The notes under the pieces are model-generated. The model had not been told where the DNA came from. It saw only the letters and a program-made list of their open reading frames with translations, and made no database searches. Shown here one piece after another: positions 1-4,965 of a stretch of 5,846 nucleotides of DNA; position 1 is the first letter of the stretch; every line of letters begins with the position of its first letter. The DNA comes from Rhodoferax sp. Lineage in GTDB: Bacteria > Pseudomonadota > Gammaproteobacteria > Burkholderiales > Burkholderiaceae_C. The translations under genes and the position numbers were made by a program. Where the stretch lies: contig JAKFXU010000418.1 of the NCBI GenBank assembly GCA_021731215.1, positions 1-5,846 of the forward strand, written 5' to 3'.

Positions 1-762
1 GACCAGCCCAGTCCAGAGCCACCCAGCCCCACCGAGAGTCCCGAGCCCAAGCCAGAACCCGTTTCTGAAGCGGAACCACTGGCCTCGGCGCCGCGCCCGC
101 TGCGCGAGCCGGCCGCTTTGATGACGGCCTACGCGCTGCCCGGCTCGGCACGACTCAAATACCAGGTGACGTCCAACAAGTTTCCCTTCAGCCTCAACTC
201 CGAATTGCTGTGGCAACAGGATGGTGAGAATTTTGAGGCGCGACTGGAGTTCAGCGCCTTCGGACTAAGCCGCGTGCAAACCAGCCGCGGACAGATTACG
301 CAGCAGGGTCTGGCCCCGCTGCGTTTTTCTGACAGGTACCGCAGCGAAGTCGCCGCTCACTTTGTGCGCGAGAAAGGCATCGTCACCTTCAGTGCCAACA
401 CCCCGGATGCACCCCTGTTGGCCGGCGCGCAGGACCGCTTGAGCATTCTGATGCAACTGGCGGGCATGATCGCCGGCGCACCCGACCAGTACCCCAGCGC
501 CAGCACCATCACCATTCAGACCATCGGCCCGCGCGACGCCGACACCTGGCTTTTCACCGTGGGCGATACTGAACCGCTGTTACTGCCGGCTGGCCAACAG
601 CCCGCTTTGAAACTGGTGCGCAACCCGCGCCGACCCTTCGACCAGAAAGTCGAGCTGTGGCTGGCTCCGGCCCTGGGCTATTTGCCAGTCCGGCTGCGCA
701 TCACCGACGCCAACGGCGACTATATCGACCAGCAATGGCTGGCAACCGTCGCCCCGCCCTAG
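1..762 (+). CDS. DUF3108 domain-containing protein, 5' end outside window
   Basis: The frame is open from the first base, so the start lies upstream; 253 residues are visible. Visible residues 1-39 are a linker rich in Pro, Glu, Ser and Ala with repeated P-E-P and S-P-E-P units. Residues from about 40 (starting MTAYALPGSARLKYQV) form one compact domain with alternating beta-strand-like segments, consistent with the DUF3108 family of proteobacterial envelope proteins. A Pro/Glu linker of this kind is typical of TonB-like proteins whose N-terminal membrane anchor is followed by a periplasmic spacer; the anchor itself is not visible, so envelope location is inferred. The internal ATG at 118 should not be taken as the start, because the linker codons before it are continuous and protein-like. 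The molecular function is unknown. The family call rests on recognition of the domain pattern (LKYQV near its start, DRYRSE, LPVRLRITDANGDYIDQ at its end). Confidence 0.8.
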   Translation, partial: DQPSPEPPSPTESPEPKPEPVSEAEPLASAPRPLREPAALMTAYALPGSARLKYQVTSNKFPFSLNSELLWQQDGENFEARLEFSAFGLSRVQTSRGQITQQGLAPLRFSDRYRSEVAAHFVREKGIVTFSANTPDAPLLAGAQDRLSILMQLAGMIAGAPDQYPSASTITIQTIGPRDADTWLFTVGDTEPLLLPAGQQPALKLVRNPRRPFDQKVELWLAPALGYLPVRLRITDANGDYIDQQWLATVAPP

Positions 763-764
763 CC

Positions 765-841
765 GCCGCGCCGGGCCGCCCCAAGCAAGGCGTGCCCCCT
801 TGGGGGGCAGCGCAGTACACGAAGTGACAAGCGTGGGGGCC
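765..841. repeat. Intergenic palindromic repeat (Comamonadaceae-type)
   Basis: Immediately after the DUF3108 stop codon lies a GC-rich block with nested inverted repeats. CCCCAAG (779-785) pairs with CTTGGGG (799-805). GCCCCC (794-799) pairs with either GGGGGC at 803-808 (3-base loop) or GGGGGC at 835-840. A small CAC-GAA-GTG dyad sits at 818-826. The mutually exclusive pairings and the overall pattern resemble an intergenic element I recall from many Comamonadaceae genomes; that is from memory, not a search. No T-tract follows, so it is not a classical Rho-independent terminator, although it could stop or stabilise the upstream transcript. Edges are approximate. No second copy is seen in this window. 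Confidence 0.6.
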
Positions 842-931
842 AGGCTAGTATCGAACTTGAACTTTGGCCGCCCAAATGAACCTACTCTTGAAATAGTTGG
901 TTACGCCGCCAGCTCGGTCCAACCGATGATT

Positions 932-937
932 GAGGGA
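932..937 (+). promoter_or_regulatory. Shine-Dalgarno of the DUF3567 gene
   Basis: GAGGGA lies 9 bases before the ATG at 947 and supports that start. It overlaps GATAAT (936-941), a 5/6 match to a -10 box. If GATAAT were the real -10, transcription would start at the ATG and the SD would not be in the mRNA; the SD reading is preferred. The upstream stretch 841-905 is AT-richer than its surroundings and probably holds the promoter, but I find no well-spaced -35/-10 pair there. Confidence 0.5.
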
Positions 938-946
938 TAATTCACC

Positions 947-1258
947 ATGCACACGCTTTACGACTCTGACACCTACTCGGTGACACACATGCTGGCCAAT
1001 GCAGTGGCAACAGATGCGCCGTCCGATGCGGACGGTGAGCGCGTCAAGCCGGCGCGTCCGGTCCCCACACTGGCGCGCCATGGCTTCGAGATTGTGGACA
1101 AACGCGCTGGCAAAGAGGTGTATCTGGACGGCTCCTGGGCCGAGCTGTTCCAACAGCACATTTCCGCCTGGCAGCAGAACACCCCAACCCAGGAAGAGGT
1201 TGAAGACACGCTGGAGCAATACGCTGAACTGGCGCAGAACCCGGTGGTTGTTCACTGA
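947..1258 (+). CDS. DUF3567 family small protein
   Basis: This encodes 103 residues and matches the pattern of the DUF3567 family, small conserved proteins of Burkholderiales with no assigned biochemical role. Recognisable parts are the start MHTLYDSDTYSVTHM, the core GFEIVDKRAGKEVYLDG (about residues 46-62), the helical stretch AELFQQHISAWQ and the acidic helix EEVEDTLEQYAELAQNPVVVH at the end. There is no signal peptide or membrane segment, so it should be cytoplasmic. Relative to family members I recall, residues 16-42 (ATDAPSDADGERVKPARP region) look like a variable, probably disordered insertion. The start is supported by GAGGGA upstream. A 140-codon frame opposite it (845-1267, minus) is longer but has no recognisable protein character. 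Confidence 0.82.
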   Translation: MHTLYDSDTYSVTHMLANAVATDAPSDADGERVKPARPVPTLARHGFEIVDKRAGKEVYLDGSWAELFQQHISAWQQNTPTQEEVEDTLEQYAELAQNPVVVH

Positions 1259-1311
1259 CACGCCCATGCGCCGCAGCCGTGCGCCCCTCGTAACGTGAGC
1301 CTGAGCCGTCG

Positions 1312-2151
1312 ATGAACCTGAAACATCTTTGGGCCGTGGCCGCCGTCCTGGGCCTGGCCGCTTGCGCCACCGGCTCGGGCACCCGCTACCCCGATCCCGC
1401 TCAAATTGACCAGCTATTACCCGCCGACGCGATTTTGTTAGGGGAACAACACGATGCGCCGGATCACCAGCGCATCCACCGTTTCATGGTGGAAACCCTG
1501 GCGGCCCGGCAAACACTGGCCGCCCTGGCGCTGGAGATGGCCAGCGAGGGCCAATCGACCGAGGGCTTGGGGCCCGATGCGGGTGAAGCGGCGGTGCAAA
1601 CGGCCCTGCAATGGAGTCAGGGAGGCTGGTCCTGGGCCATTTATGGGCCGATCGTTATGGCATCCGTGCGCGCTGGCATACCGGTCGTCGGCGCCAACCT
1701 TCCCAAGACTGGCTTGCGTGAATTCATGGCCGACCCCGGATTCGACGCGCTACTGCCAGCGCCAGCGCTGGCGGCCCAACATCAACGAATTCGCCTGGGC
1801 CACTGCAATCTATTACCTGAAGCGCAGGTCGCACCGATGGCGCGGATTCAGATCGCGCGCGATATTGCCATGGCCCGGACCGTGGCCAAGCTGGCCCGGC
1901 CTGGAAAAACCGTGCTGCTGCTGGCCGGTAGCGGCCACGTCGATCGATCGCTGGGCGTTCCGCAACACCTGCCTGCCAAACTTTCGCTGCGGGTGGTGCT
2001 TCTCCATGGCGAACCAATTCCTGACGCCGAAAAACAGTCAGACCAATTCGATAAGTTCTGGGCCACCCGGCCGGCGCCCCCAATTGACCATTGCGCTCAG
2101 TATCTGGCCCAGCGCAGCAAAGCTGCCGCCGCGTCAACCGTCGCCCGATAG
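1312..2151 (+). CDS. ChaN family lipoprotein (putative haem/iron-related)
   Basis: This encodes 279 residues. The N-terminus is a lipoprotein signal: M-N-L-K, a hydrophobic stretch, then the lipobox L15-A16-A17-C18, so the mature protein should be lipidated on Cys18 and membrane-anchored facing the periplasm. The rest follows the ChaN (DUF399) pattern: ILLGEQHD at 41-48, LALEM at 72-76, GPIVMASVRAGIPVVGANLP at 112-131, GHC at 163-165, MARIQIARDIAMA at 176-188 and GSGHVDRSLGVP at 206-217. The Campylobacter jejuni ChaN binds haem and is iron-regulated; the same role here is inference, and no Fur box is obvious upstream. It starts 53 bases after the DUF3567 gene, with only a weak TGAG (1302-1305) as SD, and could be co-transcribed with it. 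The last ~15 residues are a low-complexity Ala/Ser tail. Confidence 0.85.
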   Translation: MNLKHLWAVAAVLGLAACATGSGTRYPDPAQIDQLLPADAILLGEQHDAPDHQRIHRFMVETLAARQTLAALALEMASEGQSTEGLGPDAGEAAVQTALQWSQGGWSWAIYGPIVMASVRAGIPVVGANLPKTGLREFMADPGFDALLPAPALAAQHQRIRLGHCNLLPEAQVAPMARIQIARDIAMARTVAKLARPGKTVLLLAGSGHVDRSLGVPQHLPAKLSLRVVLLHGEPIPDAEKQSDQFDKFWATRPAPPIDHCAQYLAQRSKAAAASTVAR

Positions 2152-2178
2152 CCCTGCGCGCACCCCCCGAGGGCCTGC

Positions 2179-2184
2179 GACAAT
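2179..2184 (+). promoter_or_regulatory. Candidate -10 box for a leaderless purU mRNA
   Basis: GACAAT (4/6 match to TATAAT) lies 9 bases before the purU ATG at 2194. Transcription from it would start at or within about 3 bases of the ATG. No Shine-Dalgarno is found at normal distance: the only purine run, CGAGGG at 2168-2173, ends 20 bases before the ATG. No -35 is recognisable at 16-18 base spacing (2156-2161 is GCGCGC). The same box precedes lysR at 3953. Confidence 0.35.
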
Positions 2185-2193
2185 TGACGCCCT

Positions 2194-3042
2194 ATGAAAC
2201 CTGTTTACATTTTGACCCTGTCCTGCCCGGATCGCCTGGGGCTGGTGCACGCGGTGTCCGGTTTTTTGCTGGAGCGCGGCGGCAATATTGAAGAGGCGGC
2301 GCAGTACAACGACCAGGACACGGGTCTGTTTTTCATGCGGGTGCAATTCGCCTGTGCCCAACTGACGCATGAGGATCTTGAAAACCAGCTGAACTTGTTT
2401 GCGCAAGCCTTTCAGATGCAGTGCCGCCTGCACGCACGGGCGCAGCCGATGCGCTCGGTGATCCTGGTCAGCAAAGAAGGCCATTGCCTCAACGATTTGC
2501 TGTTTCGCTGGAAAAGCGGCCTGCTGCCGCTCGACATTCGCGCCATCATTTCCAACCACCGCGAGTTTTACCAGCTCGCCGCCAGCTACAACGTGCCCTT
2601 CCATCACCTGCCGGTCAGCGCCGCCAGCAAGGCCCAAGTGGAAGCCCGGCAGTATGAAATCATTCAGGGCGAGGCGGCGGAGCTGGTGGTGCTGGCGCGC
2701 TATATGCAAGTCTTGAGCGATGATTTGTGCCGCAAGCTTTCAGGGCGTGCCATCAACATCCACCACTCGTTCCTGCCCAGCTTCAAAGGCGCCAAACCCT
2801 ACTACCAGGCGCATGACCGGGGCGTGAAACTGATTGGCGCCACCGCCCACTACGTGACCGCCGAACTCGACGAAGGCCCGATCATTGAACAAGATGTGGC
2901 GCGCGTGGAGCATGGCAAAACGGTGGAAGATCTGACGACGCTGGGGCGCGACACCGAGAGCCAGGTGCTGGCGCGCGCAGTGAAGTGGCACAGCGAGCAC
3001 CGCGTGCTGCTCAACGGCCACAAGACCGTTATTTTCAAGTAA
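2194..3042 (+). CDS. purU: Formyltetrahydrofolate deformylase (PurU)
   Basis: This cytoplasmic enzyme hydrolyses 10-formyltetrahydrofolate to tetrahydrofolate and formate, balancing the one-carbon pool and supplying formate. The 282-residue length is typical. Residues about 5-75 form the N-terminal ACT regulatory domain (start LTLSCPDRLGLVHAVSGFL, then GGNIEEAAQYND). Residues about 88-265 form the formyltransferase fold: VSKEGHCLNDLL at 92-103, AIISNH at 117-122, ARYMQVLS at 168-175, and INIHHSFLPSFKGAKPY at 187-203. The catalytic triad shared with PurN is present: N188, H190 and D226 (in LDEGPI); the 36-residue spacing between H190 and D226 equals that of H108 and D144 in E. coli PurN. The ACT domain separates it from PurN. 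It starts 42 bases after the ChaN gene, and its stop overlaps the end of psd on the other strand by 8 bases. Confidence 0.96.
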   Translation: MKPVYILTLSCPDRLGLVHAVSGFLLERGGNIEEAAQYNDQDTGLFFMRVQFACAQLTHEDLENQLNLFAQAFQMQCRLHARAQPMRSVILVSKEGHCLNDLLFRWKSGLLPLDIRAIISNHREFYQLAASYNVPFHHLPVSAASKAQVEARQYEIIQGEAAELVVLARYMQVLSDDLCRKLSGRAINIHHSFLPSFKGAKPYYQAHDRGVKLIGATAHYVTAELDEGPIIEQDVARVEHGKTVEDLTTLGRDTESQVLARAVKWHSEHRVLLNGHKTVIFK

Positions 3043-3889
3043 ACGCCGGCCGGCTGGCCATGGCCTGACCCAGCCGAACCGCCGCGCCGGGCGACCAGGC
3101 CGGGTTGAACTGCAGCGGGCCTTTGGGAAACAGCATGACCACGGTTGAGCCCAATAAAAAGCGACCCATTTCCTGGCCCTGGCGCAGCAGCACCGGCGCC
3201 TCGTCATAGCGCCACTCGCGCAACTGGCCGCCGCGCGGCGGATTGACCACGCCGTGCCAGACGGTGGCCATGCTGCCGACAATGGTGGCGCCCACCAGCA
3301 CCAGCAGCCACGGGCCGTGCGCCGACTCAAAGACACAGACCACGCGCTCATTGCGGGCAAACAGGCCCGGCACACCACGGGCCGTGGCCGGGTTGACCGA
3401 AAACAGCTCGCCCGGCACATGAATCATGCGGCTCAAGCGCCCGTCGCAGGGCATGTGGATGCGGTGATAGTCCTTCGGGCTTAGATACAGGGTGGCAAAA
3501 CTGCCATCCTGGAACCGGGCCGCCAGCGCGGCATCGCCCCCCACCAGCGCCGTGCTGGAGTAATGGTGGCCCTTGGCCTGAAAAATCTGATCGCACTCGA
3601 TCGCGCCAAACTGGCTGATGGCGCCATCGACCGGGCAAATCAGCTCGGCGCGCTCCAGCGGGCGGGCGCCGTCTTTCAGGGCGCGGGTGAAAAAATCATT
3701 GAAAGTAGGGTAGCTGGCCAGGTCGGGGTTGGCGGCCTCGCTCATGTTGACGCCGTAGCGCCGCACAAACCACTGGATCAGGCGGGTCGTCATTTTCCCG
3801 CCGCGGGCGCGCGCAATCTGCCCGGCCCAGGCGGTCAAGGCCTGCTTCGGAATAAGGTATTGCGCCAGCACGGCAAGGCGGTTGGACAT
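3035..3889 (-). CDS. psd: Phosphatidylserine decarboxylase proenzyme
   Basis: This enzyme decarboxylates phosphatidylserine to phosphatidylethanolamine at the inner membrane, the last step of PE synthesis. The 284-residue proenzyme carries the autocleavage motif LGST at 246-249; cleavage between G247 and S248 would give a beta chain (1-247) and an alpha chain (248-284) with a pyruvoyl group from S248. The self-processing triad is D88 (PVDG), H145 and S248, matching E. coli D90, H147 and S254; the second histidine of YHRIHMP, H142, matches E. coli H144. The N-terminus (YLIPKQALTAWAG; later ASYPTFNDFFTRALKDGARPL) aligns by eye with E. coli Psd, supporting the start at 3889 despite the lack of a purine-rich SD. 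The alpha chain is 37 residues against about 69 in E. coli. The gene is divergent from lysR and convergent with purU. Confidence 0.96.
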   Translation of the reverse strand: MSNRLAVLAQYLIPKQALTAWAGQIARARGGKMTTRLIQWFVRRYGVNMSEAANPDLASYPTFNDFFTRALKDGARPLERAELICPVDGAISQFGAIECDQIFQAKGHHYSSTALVGGDAALAARFQDGSFATLYLSPKDYHRIHMPCDGRLSRMIHVPGELFSVNPATARGVPGLFARNERVVCVFESAHGPWLLVLVGATIVGSMATVWHGVVNPPRGGQLREWRYDEAPVLLRQGQEMGRFLLGSTVVMLFPKGPLQFNPAWSPGAAVRLGQAMASRPAFT

Positions 3890-3919
3890 GGAGGGCTAGC
3901 GGAGTTGGGAATGGCCGGG

Positions 3920-3925
3920 ATTGTA
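3920..3925 (-). promoter_or_regulatory. Candidate -10 box of psd
   Basis: On the minus strand this reads TACAAT, a 5/6 match to TATAAT, 30 bases before the psd ATG. No good -35 lies at 16-18 bases (TCTGGA at 3948-3943). A TTGTCA further up (3957-3952) is 26 bases away, too far for a normal promoter. The box overlaps the palindrome at 3921-3937. Confidence 0.35.
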
Positions 3926-3937
3926 CCCAGCGTGCAA
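3921..3937. promoter_or_regulatory. Imperfect palindrome, candidate LysR operator between psd and lysR
   Basis: TTGTAC-CCAGC-GTGCAA is an inverted repeat with 5 of 6 arm positions complementary around a 5-base spacer. It lies 27 bases before the lysR ATG and overlaps the candidate psd -10. LysR-type regulators commonly bind TTG...CAA-like dyads in the divergent region beside their own gene to autoregulate. Symmetry places G and C, not T and A, at the N11 positions, so it is not a textbook T-N11-A box. A short dyad of this quality can occur by chance. Confidence 0.3.
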
Positions 3938-3952
3938 CAGGCTCCAGAGTGT

Positions 3953-3958
3953 GACAAT
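3953..3958 (+). promoter_or_regulatory. Candidate -10 box for a leaderless lysR mRNA
   Basis: GACAAT ends 6 bases before the lysR ATG at 3965, so transcription would begin at about the A of the start codon. There is no SD at normal spacing for this ATG, and no recognisable -35 at 16-18 bases. The arrangement resembles that before purU (GACAAT at 2179), including a following CGCC before the ATG. Confidence 0.35.
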
Positions 3959-3964
3959 GGCGCC

Positions 3965-4852
3965 ATGACGGCTGCCCGCATCCCCCCGATTCAATGTCTG
4001 CTGACGTTTGAAGCGCTGGCGCGCCTGCGCAGCGTGACCCAGAGCGCGGAAGAGCTGTGTGTGACGCCCAGCGCCGTCAGCCACCGCGTCAAGCAACTGG
4101 AACAGATCATCGGCACCAAGCTGTTCGGACGCGCTGATTTTTCACTCACCACCGAAGGCATTGAATACCTGGCCCATGTGCGCGATGGCCTGGCCATGCT
4201 GCAAAAGTTCCCCAGCTCGGCCGCCGCACCCGGCAAACGCAAACTGCGCCTGGCCGTCACGCCCACGTTTGCGCGCTCCATTCTGATCCCGCGCCTGCGC
4301 CAGTTCACCGAAGCCTATCCCGAGATTGACCTGACGCTGCAGGTGTCGATTCCGCTGCTCGACGTGGTGGCCGAAGACGCCGACTTGATGATTCGTTTTG
4401 GCAGCGGCCGCTATGCCGACGTCGAGCATGTCTGCCTGCTCAAGGACGAAGTGACGCCGCTGGCCTCGCCGTCCTATGTGCGCGAGCACGGGCCGTTCGT
4501 GGTGCCGCAGGACCTCGAGGGGGAGACCCTGTTGCGCAGTCCGCTGGAGCCCTGGCGCACCTGGTTTGCCGCCAACCAGCTCGATTGGCCGGAGCCGGTG
4601 GACGGCTCCCAGTTCAACGACATTGGCCTGATGTGCGATGGCGCGGCGGCCGGCATGGGGGTGGCGCTGGTGCGCCTGAAACTGGGCGCGCCCTGGCTGG
4701 AACATGGCTCGCTGGTGCGCCTGGGTAGCAACGCCGTTTTTGGCCGCAATGTGCCCAGCCCGCATGCGCACTACCTGTGCTGGCGCACCGGCATGATGGA
4801 CCGCTGGGAGTGCGCCGCGTTCGCGGATTGGTTGAAAAAGAGTGTGGCCTGA
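3965..4852 (+). CDS. LysR-family regulator, GcvA-like
   Basis: This encodes 295 residues, normal for the family. Residues about 12-65 are the winged helix-turn-helix: LTFEALARLRSVTQSAEELCVTPSAVSHRVKQLEQ, then the wing GTKLFGRADFSLTTEG. From about residue 94 (LRLAVTPTFARSILIPRL) it has the two-lobed substrate-binding domain that senses a small effector. The layout and wording (R-I-P-P near the start, C-terminal FADWL) fit the GcvA/DsdC-like branch; the effector cannot be read from sequence. The start at 3965 matches where family members begin, but an in-frame ATG at 3911 has a better SD (GGAG at 3901-3904, 6-base spacing) and would add 18 residues. Open frame further upstream is only the antisense of psd. 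The gene lies 113 bases before glcD on the same strand, suggesting glcD is its target. Confidence 0.93.
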   Translation: MTAARIPPIQCLLTFEALARLRSVTQSAEELCVTPSAVSHRVKQLEQIIGTKLFGRADFSLTTEGIEYLAHVRDGLAMLQKFPSSAAAPGKRKLRLAVTPTFARSILIPRLRQFTEAYPEIDLTLQVSIPLLDVVAEDADLMIRFGSGRYADVEHVCLLKDEVTPLASPSYVREHGPFVVPQDLEGETLLRSPLEPWRTWFAANQLDWPEPVDGSQFNDIGLMCDGAAAGMGVALVRLKLGAPWLEHGSLVRLGSNAVFGRNVPSPHAHYLCWRTGMMDRWECAAFADWLKKSVA

Positions 4853-4872
4853 TCAGGTTTGCAGCGTTCCTG

Positions 4873-4892
4873 TTTTCACGCAAGCTTGAAAA
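4873..4892. promoter_or_regulatory. Dyad TTTTCA-N8-TGAAAA, candidate LysR site for glcD
   Basis: Perfect 6-base arms flank an 8-base centre that itself overlaps the palindrome CAAGCTTG (4881-4888). The dyad is centred near 4882.5. If glcD transcription starts near 4951, as predicted from the candidate -10 at 4939, the centre is at about -68, close to the usual recognition site of LysR-type activators. Symmetry is even-spaced, so it does not give a strict T-N11-A. As RNA it would be a weak AU-rich hairpin after the lysR stop with no U-tract, so a terminator role is less likely. Confidence 0.4.
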
Positions 4893-4916
4893 AATCCTCA
4901 CACCGCCCCGGGCGGC

Positions 4917-4944
4917 TTGCCCCTACAGTTGGCCCAACTACTTT
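4917..4944 (+). promoter_or_regulatory. Candidate glcD promoter
   Basis: TTGCCC (4917-4922; 4/6 to TTGACA) and TACTTT (4939-4944; 3/6 to TATAAT) are separated by 16 bases. The match is weak, as expected for a promoter needing an activator. Just upstream, a short GC dyad (CCGCC/GGCGG, 4903-4915) lies between it and the TTTTCA dyad. Confidence 0.3.
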
Positions 4945-4953
4945 TATTGACGC

Positions 4954-4959
4954 GTGGAG
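4954..4959 (+). promoter_or_regulatory. Shine-Dalgarno of glcD
   Basis: GTGGAG lies 6 bases before the ATG at 4966 and fixes this start. It is the clearest ribosome binding site in the window. Confidence 0.6.
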
Positions 4960-4965
4960 CCCATC

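Noticed and set aside
1..60. Tandem DNA repeat in the first 60 bases
   Set aside because: The repetition is of Pro/Glu codons in the protein linker and is degenerate at DNA level, so it is not a separate repeat element.
845..1267. 140-codon frame on the minus strand over the DUF3567 gene
   Set aside because: It is longer than the real gene but has no recognisable family features; the plus-strand frame matches DUF3567 and has an SD.
1454..2197. 247-codon plus-strand frame overlapping the ChaN gene
   Set aside because: Trp/Arg/Pro-rich out-of-frame translation typical of high-GC coding DNA; the ChaN frame has the lipobox and family motifs.
2134..2709. 191-codon minus-strand frame opposite purU
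   Set aside because: Shadow of purU; no domain pattern, and purU has complete catalytic residues.
3045..3065. GCCGGCCGGC and GGCCATGGCC palindromes as a shared purU/psd terminator
   Set aside because: Each is a short self-palindrome inside the psd coding end; I could not build a convincing long stem with a T-tract on either strand.
3563..3964. Open N-terminal extension of about 134 codons in front of the LysR gene
   Set aside because: It lies antisense over psd and reads as low-complexity Gly/Ala sequence with no LysR-family counterpart. At most the part from 3911 is a plausible start alternative.
4142..4771. 209-codon frame on the minus strand opposite the LysR gene
   Set aside because: Rich in His, Gln, Arg and Gly as expected from the complement of GC-rich coding sequence. 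The plus-strand LysR is unambiguous.
4903..4915. CCGCC/GGCGG dyad as a terminator after lysR
   Set aside because: The stem is only 5 base pairs with a 3-base loop and no T-tract follows.
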